This document shows positions 45,685 to 54,656 of a DNA stretch of 64,000 nt, piece by piece. The translations under genes were made by a program, and so were the position numbers. The stretch is from Planctomycetota bacterium (lineage in GTDB: Bacteria > Planctomycetota > OFTM77). The notes under the pieces are model-generated. The model saw only the letters and a program-made list of their open reading frames with translations. It was not told the DNA's origin and made no database searches. Location: positions 1 through 64,000 of the forward strand of contig JAJDCO010000097.1 of assembly GCA_029260795.1 (NCBI GenBank), in the 5' to 3' direction. How positions within the stretch are numbered: the stretch's first letter is position 1; each line of letters starts with the position of its first letter.

Positions 45685-46935
45685 ATGGTCCCCATCCAGA
45701 CGACGTTCGGAGCACTCCTGTTGGCCGGCTTCCTCGGAGCCTGTGCCTCCGAAGACGAGCAGGGCACGGCCTGGCTGAAGTCGGCCGAGACGTCGGTGCG
45801 CGCAGCGCAGGCGAGCGCCTCTGACGACATCGTGATTCATGGAGAGATCGGCGCGCTCTCCGTGCAGGAGATCCGTGAGAGCCTCGAGCAGCCGGGCGCT
45901 CACGAGCCGTTCATTCCCGAAGCGCCTCTGGGCATTACGAGCGATCTGGCCCAGCTGATTCCGGCCGATAATCCGTGCACGCCTGCCAAGGTATCGCTCG
46001 GCAAGCAGCTCTTCTTCGATCCGCGCCTCTCCAAGGACACCACGATCTCCTGTGCTTCTTGCCACCACCCGGACATGGGCTGGGGCGACAACGCAGCGGT
46101 CTCCAGCGGCATCGCGCAGCAGAAGGGCGCGCGGAGTGCGCCGACGGTTCTCAACCGCGTCCTCGCCGCCGTGCAGTTCTGGGACGGACGGGCAGCCAGC
46201 CTCGAGGAGCAGGCGCTGGGACCGATCGGTAACCCCATCGAGATGGGGTTCAGTGCCGACGAGGCGGCCGAGGTTCTCAACGGCATCGAAGGCTACCGCA
46301 TCCAGTTCGAGCGCATCTTCGGCGGGCCTGCGACGCCCGATCGCATCGCCCAAGCGATTGCTGCCTTTGAGCGGACCATCATCGGAGGTGGCAGCCCGTA
46401 CGACTATCACATCGAGGCGAAGTACTTCCACGACCTGGGCTGGGACGAGGAAGACGAGACTCCGGAGGAGACGGCCGAGCGCGAGGCCGTGCTCGCCCTC
46501 GAGAAGCAGCACGCCCTGAGCGACGCGGCACGCCGCGGGATGACCTTGTTCTTCGACAAAGCCGAGTGCAGCCTCTGCCACGTCGGCGAGAACTTCACCG
46601 ACGAGCTCTACTACAACATCGGAGTCGGCTTCCCCAGCGACGCCCCCGACAAGGGGCGTGAGGACCATACTCGAGAAGAGAAGGATCGTGGGGCGTTTCG
46701 AACACCGACGGTGCGCAACATCGCCGACAGCGCTCCCTACCTGCACGATGGCAGCGCGCAGACCCTGCGCCAGGTCGTCGAGCATTACAACCAGGGAGGG
46801 AATCCGAACCCGTGGCAGTCGGATCGGATTCGGCCGTTGAAGCTGACCGAGCAGGAGATCGATGATCTGGTCGCCTTCATGGAGCAGGGGCTTCAAGGGA
46901 CTGTGCCGCGCATGAAGCCGCCGCGTCTCCCGTGA
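45685..46935 (+). CDS. Di-haem cytochrome c peroxidase family lipoprotein
   Basis: Reduces hydrogen peroxide, or serves another MauG-type oxidation, at the periplasmic face. The 416-residue protein has a lipobox (LGAC) after an 18-residue signal. Two haem c sites are visible: CASCH in the first domain and CSLCH in the second. SLGKQLFFDPRLSKD, APTVLNR, FWDGRAASLEEQA and AFRTPTVRNIADSAPYLHDGS are diagnostic of bacterial di-haem peroxidases. Haem attachment should depend on the Ccm operon of this window. GAGGAGGCAG precedes the ATG. It overlaps the SDR gene by GTGA. Confidence 0.92.
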   Translation: MVPIQTTFGALLLAGFLGACASEDEQGTAWLKSAETSVRAAQASASDDIVIHGEIGALSVQEIRESLEQPGAHEPFIPEAPLGITSDLAQLIPADNPCTPAKVSLGKQLFFDPRLSKDTTISCASCHHPDMGWGDNAAVSSGIAQQKGARSAPTVLNRVLAAVQFWDGRAASLEEQALGPIGNPIEMGFSADEAAEVLNGIEGYRIQFERIFGGPATPDRIAQAIAAFERTIIGGGSPYDYHIEAKYFHDLGWDEEDETPEETAEREAVLALEKQHALSDAARRGMTLFFDKAECSLCHVGENFTDELYYNIGVGFPSDAPDKGREDHTREEKDRGAFRTPTVRNIADSAPYLHDGSAQTLRQVVEHYNQGGNPNPWQSDRIRPLKLTEQEIDDLVAFMEQGLQGTVPRMKPPRLP

Positions 46936-47732
46936 CCGAGCGCGCACGCCATCCCGAGCTCAGCCCGGACTTCACGGGTCGAGTCGCCCTCATCACCGGT
47001 GCCTCGAGTGGCATTGGCCGGGCCACGGCGCTCCACCTGGCCCGGCTAGGAGCGCGGGTCGCCATCAATGGCCGATCCGTCGAGCGCCTCGATGCCTTGC
47101 AGGCGGAGATCGTGGCATCCGAAGGCGCCGCCTTCGTCGTCGCGGGAGACGTCGCGAATGCCGACCAGGCTCGTGATGTCGTCGCGAGAACGGTCTCCCA
47201 GGGGGGGCGCCTCGACACACTGATCCATGCGGCCGGAATCTTGCGCGGCGGCTCGGTCGAGACGACCTCCCTCGAGGATTGGGACGATCACTTCGCGATC
47301 AACGTGCGTTCGGGGTTCGTGTTGCTCCAAGCCTCGACACCCCATCTCGAGCTGCAGCGAGGCAGCGTCGTCCTCGTGAGCAGCGTCACCGGAAACCGAG
47401 CCTTCCCAGGCGTGCTCGCCTACTGCACGAGCAAGGCCGCCGTCGACCAGCTCACGCGTTGCGCGGCACTCGAGCTGGCCCCGGTCGGGGTGCGGGTCAA
47501 CGCCGTCAATCCGGGCGTCGTCCGCACCGAGCTTCATCGAAACGGGGGCATGGAGGAAGCCGCCTACGCGAAGTTCCTCGAGCACAGCCGTTCGACACAT
47601 CCGCTGGGACGAGTCGGGGAAGCCGACGAGGTGGCGGAGCTGATTGCATTCCTCGCCTCCGATCAGGCCGGGTGGGTCACCGGAGCGACGATTCCCATCG
47701 ATGGCGGTCGGGCCCAAACCTGCGCCCGGTGA
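46932..47732 (+). CDS. Short-chain dehydrogenase/reductase
   Basis: NAD(P)-dependent oxidoreductase of 266 residues. TGASSGIG at about 22-29 is the cofactor loop. The Ser-Tyr-Lys triad is seen in LVSSVTG and YCTSK. PLGRVGEADEVAELIAFLASDQAGWVTGATIPIDGG is the classical SDR ending. The GTG start overlaps the stop of the peroxidase gene, so the two are coupled. The substrate cannot be inferred. It converges on the dihydrouridine synthase gene with 35 bases between stops. Confidence 0.9.
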   Translation: MTERARHPELSPDFTGRVALITGASSGIGRATALHLARLGARVAINGRSVERLDALQAEIVASEGAAFVVAGDVANADQARDVVARTVSQGGRLDTLIHAAGILRGGSVETTSLEDWDDHFAINVRSGFVLLQASTPHLELQRGSVVLVSSVTGNRAFPGVLAYCTSKAAVDQLTRCAALELAPVGVRVNAVNPGVVRTELHRNGGMEEAAYAKFLEHSRSTHPLGRVGEADEVAELIAFLASDQAGWVTGATIPIDGGRAQTCAR

Positions 47733-47767
47733 GCCATCCGCACCGATTCGAGTGTCCGGCCACTCGG

Positions 47768-48916
47768 TCACCCTCCCGACGTCGCATCCTCTGCTTCGGG
47801 ATCGGGAGGCGAGTCGTCGTCGAGCTGATCGAGATAGCCGTGTGGAAGGACGACTCGCTGCGGCCGCCCAACCTTTCCCCGGGGGCGTCCGAGACACTCC
47901 TCGGGTAAGGTCTCGTCGGGATCGAGATCGGTGAGGCTGGCGGCGAGCTCTTCGAAAGTCTGGGCGCGGACCAGACGAGCGCGGAGTGCAGCGCCACTCG
48001 GATAGTCACCGAGGTACCAGCCCGCGTGCCGGCGCATCTGCAGGACGGCGATCCTCTCGAGCGTCCACCGACACAATCGGCGGGCGTGCTCGAGAAACCA
48101 CCGGGCCGACTCGCCCAGTCGGGGAGGAGGGGGTGGCGTGCGGCCCTCGAAGACGGCCGCCAGGTCTCGAAAGAGCCAAGGGCGACCCAAGCAACCCCGC
48201 CCGACGATCACACCATCGCACCCGGTCTCGTCCATCATGCGCAAGGCATCGTCGGCTGCCCAGATGTCGCCGTTGCCCAGGACCGGGACCGAGAGGACCT
48301 CCTTGAGGCGAGCGATTCGGCTCCAGTCGGCGGCGCCCGAGTAGAGCTGAGCGGCCGTCCGGGCATGGAGGCCGACCGCTGCGCAACCCTCGGCAGCCGC
48401 GATACGGCCTGCTTCGAGGTAGGAGCGGTATTGATCGTCGACGCCGATCCGCATCTTCATCGTGACCGGAACGTCTCCGGCATGGGTGACGGCGGCGCGA
48501 AGGAGTCGCTGGAGCAGGCGGGGCTTGAGTGGGATGGCCGCGCCTCCTCCCTTGCGAGTGATCTTGGGCACCGGGCAGCCGAAGTTCAGATCGAGGTGAT
48601 CGACCCGTCCCTCCGCGACCAGCCAGCGGACGGCCTGTCCCAGAATCTCGGGATCGACGCCGTAGAGCTGGAGGCTGCGGGGCGTCTCCTCGGGTCCAAA
48701 AGCCGCCAGGCGAAGAGCGCGAGGGTTTCGGTCGACCAGTGGCCGGGCCACGATCATCTCGCTGACGTACAGCCCGGCGCCAAACTCTCGGCAGATCGAT
48801 CGGAAGGGGAAGTTCGTGATGCCGGCCATCGGAGCGAGGACGACGGGAGGCCAAATCTGGAGCGGCCCGAGCTCGAGAGGCCGACGAGGTCGCGGGGCCT
48901 CCGTCACCGAGGTCAC
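47768..48916 (-). CDS. tRNA-dihydrouridine synthase
   Basis: FMN enzyme that reduces specific uridines in tRNA. The 382-residue protein has LAPMAGITNFPFR (FMN loop), SEMIVARPL, QLYGVDP, DLNFGCPVPKITRKGGGAA with the catalytic Cys, VTMKMRIG, GLHARTAAQLYSGAADW, and VPVLGNGDIW...GVIVGRGCLGRPWLF. The C-terminal helical RNA-binding domain is present, with a Pro/Asp-rich tail. It starts at GTG three bases after the PP2C stop. DusB is the likeliest paralogue type from overall length, but DusA/C cannot be ruled out. Confidence 0.92.
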   Translation of the reverse strand: MTSVTEAPRPRRPLELGPLQIWPPVVLAPMAGITNFPFRSICREFGAGLYVSEMIVARPLVDRNPRALRLAAFGPEETPRSLQLYGVDPEILGQAVRWLVAEGRVDHLDLNFGCPVPKITRKGGGAAIPLKPRLLQRLLRAAVTHAGDVPVTMKMRIGVDDQYRSYLEAGRIAAAEGCAAVGLHARTAAQLYSGAADWSRIARLKEVLSVPVLGNGDIWAADDALRMMDETGCDGVIVGRGCLGRPWLFRDLAAVFEGRTPPPPPRLGESARWFLEHARRLCRWTLERIAVLQMRRHAGWYLGDYPSGAALRARLVRAQTFEELAASLTDLDPDETLPEECLGRPRGKVGRPQRVVLPHGYLDQLDDDSPPDPEAEDATSGG

Positions 48917-48919
48917 GCC

Positions 48920-49774
48920 TCAGCTCGGTGCGTCGAAGCGCGCGAGGACGGCGGTGATGTTGTCGCTGCCTCCACCGGCGTTGGCGGACTCGACCAATCG
49001 GCGGCAGGCCTTCTCGATGGTCTTCTCGTCGTCGAGGATCTCGAGGATCTCCTCGTCCGTGAGGTGTTGGGTGAGACCATCCGTGCACAGCAGGAGGGTG
49101 TCGCCCGGTTCGAGGTCGGCCCAATGGATCTCGGGGGCCAAGATGTCCTCGCTGCCGCCGAGGGCGTTGACGAGGAGATGGCTCCAGTGTGAATCGCGGG
49201 CTTCCTCGGGCGCCAGCTTGCCGCTCTCGACCAGCTGCTGCGCGATAGTGTGATCGGTGGTGACCTGCTCGAGCTCGCTCTTGCGGAGCAGGTAGCAGCG
49301 GCTGTCCCCGACGTGAATGACGTAGACCCGCATGCCGACCACGAATGCCATCGTGAGCGTGGTGCCCATGCCGCGCCGCTCGGGAACGGCCTTGGACTCG
49401 GCGATGATCGCGGCTTGGCAGCGTTGGAGCGCCTCTTGGAGCTGCTCGATGAGCTGCTCTTCGGGCAGATCGTGGAGGGGGATCTCGTCGACCGTCGCCT
49501 CGAGGATCGCCTGGGTGAGCGTCTTCGTCACGATGGCGCTGGCAATCTCGCCCGCAGCGTGTCCGCCCATGCCATCCGCGACCACCAGCAGCTGACCGGC
49601 TGACTTGCCGTTCTTCGGTGGTCGCCTGGTCGTGGTCTCATCCAAGCTCATGCTCGATTGACGAATCGCAGCGGATTTGGTGAGGTCAGCAATCAAGAAC
49701 TGATCCTCGTTGATCTCACGCTGCCGACCAATGTCGGTCAGTCCGAAGCTTTCCATCCGCGCGCGAGGCGCCAT
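48920..49774 (-). CDS. PP2C-family serine/threonine phosphatase
   Basis: A 284-residue cytosolic phosphatase of the Stp/PrpC type. NEDQFLI, VVADGMGGHAAGE, GMGTTLT, HVGDSRCYLL, LLCTDGLT and GGSDNITAVLARF are all in PP2C order, with the metal-binding Asp residues. It should reverse Ser/Thr phosphorylation by Hanks-type kinases; none lies in the window. The start at 49774 has CAGGAG upstream. It sits directly upstream of the dihydrouridine synthase gene. Confidence 0.93.
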   Translation of the reverse strand: MAPRARMESFGLTDIGRQREINEDQFLIADLTKSAAIRQSSMSLDETTTRRPPKNGKSAGQLLVVADGMGGHAAGEIASAIVTKTLTQAILEATVDEIPLHDLPEEQLIEQLQEALQRCQAAIIAESKAVPERRGMGTTLTMAFVVGMRVYVIHVGDSRCYLLRKSELEQVTTDHTIAQQLVESGKLAPEEARDSHWSHLLVNALGGSEDILAPEIHWADLEPGDTLLLCTDGLTQHLTDEEILEILDDEKTIEKACRRLVESANAGGGSDNITAVLARFDAPS

Positions 49775-49873
49775 GCGTCGACTCCTGGGTGATTGCTCCC
49801 GTGCGCGGAGCGACCGAATCCCGCTCAGCATATCGGAGCCCGAGGCGAAGTGCCAGTCACCAGGCAGAGGTCC

Positions 49874-50503
49874 GTGAATCGACTCGACTCCCTCCGGCGA
49901 GCACGCTTCGAGCTAGGGGCCCTGCTCATCACCGTCGTGGTCTTCTGGATCGCGGAAAACGTCCTCGGCCAGAAGATCCCAGCCCTCATCATCCTGGCCG
50001 CTCTTTGGGCGATTCATCTCGGCCGCGTCGCCCGCCAGGATCGGGACGCGTGGCGTCGTTGGGGACTTCGACCGCCGTCTCCTCGAGCCGCTTGGGGCAC
50101 GGCCGCCGGGGTACTCGTCGCCGGTGGGGCCCTCCTCCTCCTCTATCGTCTCTTGGCCGGATGGCAGCCTCTTCCCGGTCGGTCGATTTGGATCTTCCTG
50201 GGCTATCCGGTCTGGTCGCTCGTTCAGCAGCTGGTGCTCCAGGGTATTCTGGTCAGCGACCTCGAGCAGCTCGGGGTTCGGCGCTGGGCTCTGGTGATCC
50301 TGGGGTCGCTCGGATTCGGGCTCGCGCATCTGCCCGATCTCGAGCTGGCCGGCCTGTGCGCGTTGGCGGGTGGGCCCTGGACGCTCCTGTTCCTCTCCCA
50401 GCGCGGGCTCGTCCCGATCGCAATCACGCATGCCGTTTTGGGGACGCTGACGTTCTACTGGGTGCTCGAGCGCGACCCGCTGGCGGAGTTTGGATACGCT
50501 TGA
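49874..50503 (+). CDS. CPBP-family intramembrane protein with changed motif
   Basis: A 209-residue protein with about six membrane segments. The layout and FGLAHLPDL plus ITHAVLGTL match the CPBP (CAAX protease and bacteriocin-processing) family. The first motif, normally EExxxR, reads QQLVLQ (Gln118, Gln119, Gln123). That would remove the catalytic glutamates, though I recall similar Gln-Gln variants in other bacteria. The start is a GTG at 49874 with AGGCAGAGG upstream; an open frame extends further. It diverges from the PP2C gene. Confidence 0.65.
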   Translation: MNRLDSLRRARFELGALLITVVVFWIAENVLGQKIPALIILAALWAIHLGRVARQDRDAWRRWGLRPPSPRAAWGTAAGVLVAGGALLLLYRLLAGWQPLPGRSIWIFLGYPVWSLVQQLVLQGILVSDLEQLGVRRWALVILGSLGFGLAHLPDLELAGLCALAGGPWTLLFLSQRGLVPIAITHAVLGTLTFYWVLERDPLAEFGYA

Positions 50504-50548
50504 GCGCGCGACACTTCTTGGACCGTCTCGCCAAAAGGATACGACGAA

Positions 50549-52000
50549 ATGCTCTCTCGCCCGGCGGCGCTGTCGATGGTGATCCTGGCTCTCCTCTCGA
50601 GCCTGAGCTTCGCCCAGGATCTCAACTACAACACCTACCAGCGAGGCACGCGGTCCGCGATGATGGGCGGAGCCGCCGTGGCGGGGGCCGCCGATGCCTC
50701 CGCCGTCTTCTACAATCCGGCCGGCCTCGCCTTCGCGACCGAGTCGGGCTTCGACATCTCCGCCCAAGCTCTCCGTTGGGAGTCGACGCGCTTCGAGGAC
50801 GTTCTCGGCCGAGGCAAGGACGGTGAGAGCGACGTCATCCAGCTCATCCCGCTGCTCGTCGCCCGCGTGATTCCCGTCGACGACGAAGGAGAGTTTCAGC
50901 TCGGCGCCGCCCTCAGCGCCGTCCAGCAGCATCGGACCGCGTTGCAGGAGGTGATCCGAAACTCCCGCAACGTGCTGCCGGACGACCAGTTTCCCGGAGC
51001 CGAGGCGTTTGCCGGCCGCCTGGACAGTAGTCGCCAGGCGAACGAGTACTGGGTGGCTTTCGCGGGCGCCTGGCGACCGAACGAACGTCTGTCGTTCGGA
51101 TTCGGCCCGATCGTCTCGTATCGCCAGCAACGGGTGTCGAACCAGTTCTCGGCCTCGATCACGTCCGATCCGACCCAACCGGTCGTCGCGACGGATGATC
51201 GCGTTCACGAGTTCTTCCAGTTCTCGTTGCTCTTTCGGAGCGGCGTTTCGTGGCGACCGACGGACACCCTCCGGTTCGGTCTGACCGCAACCTCGCCCAG
51301 CCAGAAGATCTTTGGACGGGGGAGTGCCCTGGCGGAGGAGAGCCTCACGAATGTGCTGCTGCTTCCGGACGGCAGCTTCGGCAGCCTCTACGGGCTGTCG
51401 CGTCAGAAGGGTCGCGATACGAACTACCGGATCCCCTTCAATGCCGAGCTGGGAGTCGAGCTGGACATCTCGGAAGACTGGACAGTGGCAACGTCACTGC
51501 AGTATTGGGGACGGCTCCAGCGGAGAGCGGTGATCGACATCAACGGCTTCGACCAGTTCTACCGGGGCGTGCCTTTCGATGCCAGCAACAGCGCGAGCCG
51601 CGTGCTGTCGATCTACGACGAGAGGCAAGAGGTGATGAACGCGGCGCTCGGTATCGAGCACCGCTTCAACGAGGAGTACACGGGCTACTTCGGGTTCTGG
51701 ACCGACATCTCTCCGATCGAAGGAGGAGAGGCCAAAGAGGCGGAGGCGCTCGGTCAGCCTCTGCTCACGCAAACCACGCTCGACATGTACAACTTCATCA
51801 CCGGGTTTTCGCATCGCTCCGAGCACACGATCGTGACACTCGGCGGCACCTTCGGCATCGGCCGGGGGCGCCGCTGGGGGCCGGGCGTCGATTTCTTCTC
51901 GGACGACCCGACGCGGCTCTTCGGTGCGGGTGAGCCCCGCAAGACGAGCGTCTCTTCGATCACGGCCGGGATCGTCTTTAGCTATCAGTATCTCTTCTGA
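50549..52000 (+). CDS. Outer membrane protein of the FadL/OmpP1 family
   Basis: A 483-residue outer-membrane beta-barrel, likely for uptake of hydrophobic compounds such as fatty acids. Signal peptide 1-22 ends at SFAQ. The mature start NYNTYQRGTRSAMMGGAAVAGAADASAVFYNPAGLAF is the FadL hatch/N-terminal signature with NPAGLA. Alternating strands run to a terminal Phe (FSYQYLF), the usual barrel-assembly signal. Uptake of fatty acids would fit the beta-oxidation genes. It precedes a sigma factor gene by nine bases. Confidence 0.85.
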   Translation: MLSRPAALSMVILALLSSLSFAQDLNYNTYQRGTRSAMMGGAAVAGAADASAVFYNPAGLAFATESGFDISAQALRWESTRFEDVLGRGKDGESDVIQLIPLLVARVIPVDDEGEFQLGAALSAVQQHRTALQEVIRNSRNVLPDDQFPGAEAFAGRLDSSRQANEYWVAFAGAWRPNERLSFGFGPIVSYRQQRVSNQFSASITSDPTQPVVATDDRVHEFFQFSLLFRSGVSWRPTDTLRFGLTATSPSQKIFGRGSALAEESLTNVLLLPDGSFGSLYGLSRQKGRDTNYRIPFNAELGVELDISEDWTVATSLQYWGRLQRRAVIDINGFDQFYRGVPFDASNSASRVLSIYDERQEVMNAALGIEHRFNEEYTGYFGFWTDISPIEGGEAKEAEALGQPLLTQTTLDMYNFITGFSHRSEHTIVTLGGTFGIGRGRRWGPGVDFFSDDPTRLFGAGEPRKTSVSSITAGIVFSYQYLF

Positions 52001-52009
52001 GGGGGCTTC

Positions 52010-52627
52010 ATGGGGGGCGAGGACTTTGAAAAGACGCTGCATCTCGTGGCTTCGGCACAGTCCGGGAACGGACAGGCGCTCAACGATCTCTTCGAGCGCT
52101 ACCTCCCGTGGACTCGCCAGATCGTGGCGCTTCGCCTGGGACGCCGCCGAGATGATTGCGGCGACGTCGAGGACATCGTTCAAGAGTCTCTGCTCGAAGC
52201 GTTTCAGAGCATCGACCGACTCGAGCAGCGCAACGAGTCCTCCTTCCGACATTGGCTCGGCCGTCTCGCCCACAACAACGTCCTCGACCATCTCCGTCGC
52301 CGCTCGGCTCAGAAACGCGGAAGTGGGCGCGTCAAGAATCTCGGGGATTGTGGGCACACGACGCTCTCCGAGTCCGTCTTCGCAGGGCCGTATCACTCTC
52401 CGAGCAAGTTCGCCATGAAGGAGGAGCTCGAGGCCCGCCTCGAGGAGGTGCTGCTGTCGTTGGAGGAGCGCGACCGTGAGATGATCGTCATGAGACGACT
52501 CTGCGGACTCTCCTACAAGGACATCGCCACCGAGATGGGCTTCGAGAAGGAAGCGACGGCGCGCTCGGTTTTCAAGCGGGCCTTCGAGAGATTCCAGGAG
52601 CGATTCGACCAGAAGGGCGGGGTTTGA
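52010..52627 (+). CDS. ECF-like sigma-70 family RNA polymerase sigma factor
   Basis: A 205-residue two-domain sigma factor. Region 2 is visible as DVEDIVQESLLEAFQSIDRL...FRHWLGRLAHNNVLDHLRRR, and region 4 as LLSLEERDREMIVMRRLCGLSYKDIATEM plus RSVFKRAFERF. No regions 1 or 3 are present, which is the ECF layout. An insertion of about 30 residues separates the domains. It lies nine bases after the FadL-like gene, with GGGGGC as a weak ribosome site, so probably one operon. No anti-sigma gene is adjacent. Confidence 0.87.
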   Translation: MGGEDFEKTLHLVASAQSGNGQALNDLFERYLPWTRQIVALRLGRRRDDCGDVEDIVQESLLEAFQSIDRLEQRNESSFRHWLGRLAHNNVLDHLRRRSAQKRGSGRVKNLGDCGHTTLSESVFAGPYHSPSKFAMKEELEARLEEVLLSLEERDREMIVMRRLCGLSYKDIATEMGFEKEATARSVFKRAFERFQERFDQKGGV

Positions 52628-52729
52628 GAAGCCGCCATCGAGTTCGGAGTCTTCGTGTTCCAGGTGCTCGACGGTTCTCAGCTCGAGACGGACTGGACGC
52701 TGACCTTCGGCCGGCAGATCTCGTTCTGA
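52628..52729 (+). pseudogene. Possible remnant of an outer-membrane barrel C-terminus
   Basis: Directly after the sigma factor stop and in the same frame, 33 codons read EAAIEFGVFVFQVLDGS and then QLETDWTLTFGRQISF before a stop at 52727-52729. The alternating hydrophobic pattern and terminal Phe resemble the last strands of a barrel protein. There is no start codon, so it looks like a decayed fragment, or chance. Confidence 0.3.
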
Positions 52730-52955
52730 GGCTCCCGTTTTCGAGCAGCGGGCCTGCGCCGATGGATCGGGTCCGCTGCTCCCCTGGGCGGCGTCAGAAA
52801 CGGTGGCGAGTTACCGGGCCCTCTACTACAATCCTCGGTTCCTCTCAACCGAAACATCGCGTCGCCGGGAGGCGGGCGGAGCCGGCATGTCGCCGAACTC
52901 TGTGCCGCCGGTTCGATCAAGCCACGGTGACATCGTCGAAGGATGGAGTAGCCCA

Positions 52956-53534
52956 ATGCCTTTCGCCCTTCCCGAGCTGCCGTACTCCAAGGACGCGCTT
53001 GCGCCCCACATCTCAAACGAGACGCTCGAGTTCCACTACGGCAAGCATCACAACGCCTACGTCACGAACCTCAACAACCTCACCCAGGGTAAGGACCTCG
53101 AGAAGAAGAGCCTCGAGGATCTGATCAAGACCCAAGAAGGTGGCATCTTCAACAACGCCGCTCAGGTGTGGAATCACACCTTCTACTGGAACAGCATGAG
53201 CCCGGACGGCGGCGGATCGCCGAGCGGCAAGATCGGGGACGCGATCAATGCCTCCTTCGGCAGCTTCGATGCTTTCCGCGAGCAGTTCAGCAAGGCGGCT
53301 GCCGGACAGTTCGGCTCGGGCTGGGCCTGGCTGGTCAAGAGCGCCGATGGCAAGGTCGCCATCGAGACCACCAGCAACGCCGGCAACCCGCTCCGAGACG
53401 GCAAGTCGCCGATCTTGACCTGTGATGTCTGGGAGCACGCCTACTACATCGATTACCGCAACGCCCGCCCGAAGTACCTCGAGGCCTGGTGGAACCTCGT
53501 CAACTGGGAGTTCGCCGAGAAGAACCTCGGCTGA
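52956..53534 (+). CDS. sodB: Superoxide dismutase, iron type
   Basis: Dismutates superoxide to oxygen and hydrogen peroxide. The 192-residue protein begins with PFALPELPYSKDALAPHIS and HYGKHHNAYV. FNNAAQVWNHTFYWNSM carries metal-binding His and the Gln characteristic of iron enzymes. AAGQFGSGWAWLV, then TCDVWEHAYYIDYRNARPKYLEAWW with the Asp and His ligands, complete the site. The start at 52956 is the expected N-terminus. TACAAT at 52827-52832 is a possible -10. A hairpin terminator follows the gene. Confidence 0.96.
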   Translation: MPFALPELPYSKDALAPHISNETLEFHYGKHHNAYVTNLNNLTQGKDLEKKSLEDLIKTQEGGIFNNAAQVWNHTFYWNSMSPDGGGSPSGKIGDAINASFGSFDAFREQFSKAAAGQFGSGWAWLVKSADGKVAIETTSNAGNPLRDGKSPILTCDVWEHAYYIDYRNARPKYLEAWWNLVNWEFAEKNLG

Positions 53535-53962
53535 CCTCCGACGAGTCTCGACTCTCACCGAACGGCTCGAGCGCCCGCGCTCGGGCCGTTTCGCATTGGA
53601 GAGGGACGGCGAGGGGCTCCGGCCGCGGGCTTCGTCATCCCAGCGTTGCAAGACGAAGTGTGCTTTCAGACCGTCCCTTCGAAGGCCCGAGTTCATTCGG
53701 GTGTGATGTCGCGCGCCTCGAATCGGTTCACCTGGACGGCGACCCGGCTTCAATGCAGCAACCAACAGAGACGCGAACGGAGTCCGTCACCTCGCCCCGT
53801 CTCTGTCGTCGCGCAACGTCGGGCCCGGGATGCGTTCGGACGACCAAACTGAGAGAGCGGTCACGTCCCATCCCGCTCCAGCGGGGCTTCTCGACGGACC
53901 GCGCCTCACGGGTCCTGGCGTCTGCCGCACCTTGCCTCGCCGATCTCCTGGACAGCGAGGCC
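53535..53962. repeat. Convergent gene-free region with terminator and dispersed repeat
   Basis: Contains the sodB terminator hairpin (53561-53590), copy D of the dispersed repeat (53641-53710) and a block at 53766-53865 resembling 23094-23195. The repeat order here is opposite to that near 23 kb. No coding frame is supported. Confidence 0.6.
53561..53590 (+). terminator. Hairpin terminator after sodB
   Basis: AACGGC-t-CGAGCG pairs with CGCTCG-g-GCCGTT around the loop CCCG, giving a 12-13 bp stem with one wobble. It starts 26 bases after the sodB stop. The T-run is poor, but position and stability fit a terminator. Confidence 0.65.
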
Positions 53963-54643
53963 TCAGTCTGCCGCGCGCTCTTTCAGCCACTCGCGCAGGC
54001 GTCGCGCGTCTTCGTGCAGGCCTTCTGCGATATCGCTTCGGGAGGCGTTGACGAAGAAGAGGCCACTGTCGATGAAGACGCGCTCGCCGAGCAGCGCCCG
54101 CTCGGGGTCTTCGGGGTGCGCCAGCACCTGGTAGTCCCCGAAGAAGGCGGCCAGCCCGAAGGTGGTCTCGCGCTGCCGATAGCGGATCACGGTGCGGTCC
54201 TTCAGCTCGACCGTCTCGAAGACCAAGACGCATTCGGGCTCGACGCCGAGCTTGCCCTCGAAGAACCAGCGGGCGACGATCTGCTGCTCGCTCCGCTCGA
54301 CGATCTCGAAGCGCTTCGCCCACGAACGATGCTCCGCCGCGTTCTCGAAATCGAGGAGTGCGTCCACGACCTCCTCCACTGATCCGTCGAGCGTGAACCA
54401 GAGTGCGCCACCCGTGACCCCTTCGTACTCCAGCTCGATCACCTCGAGCTCGTCGGCTTCCCGATCGGCTTGGCTGGCGGCCGGTGGCTCGTAGAAACCT
54501 GCTTCTCGGAGGTCCTTCTCGAGGTCGCCGGGTGGCTCGATGTCGAGCATGCTGGCGCAACCTGGGGCACCAAGGAGCAGGCCGATGATCACGGCGAGGT
54601 GCCTTCGGGCTCGGCTCAGATTGCCAGGGCGAAGGATCTTCAT
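53963..54643 (-). CDS. START/SRPBCC-like lipoprotein, last gene of hopanoid operon
   Basis: A 226-residue protein. A basic N-terminus and a hydrophobic run end in a lipobox (APGC), so it is exported and lipidated. The mature part, from about 65, follows a helix-grip pattern (GGALWFTLDGSVEEVVDALLDF...AEHRSWAKRFEIVER...QIVARWFF...RTVIRYRQRETT), as in START/polyketide-cyclase proteins that bind lipids. It begins 13 bases after the hpnH stop and so is likely co-transcribed. A role in hopanoid transport or remodelling is an inference from position and fold. Confidence 0.65.
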   Translation of the reverse strand: MKILRPGNLSRARRHLAVIIGLLLGAPGCASMLDIEPPGDLEKDLREAGFYEPPAASQADREADELEVIELEYEGVTGGALWFTLDGSVEEVVDALLDFENAAEHRSWAKRFEIVERSEQQIVARWFFEGKLGVEPECVLVFETVELKDRTVIRYRQRETTFGLAAFFGDYQVLAHPEDPERALLGERVFIDSGLFFVNASRSDIAEGLHEDARRLREWLKERAAD

Positions 54644-54656
54644 TGCTCGACCTGGC

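Noticed and set aside
43759-46947. A 1060-codon minus-strand frame spanning several plus-strand genes
   Set aside because: It crosses four genes with strong family matches on the other strand and their ribosome sites, so it cannot be real.
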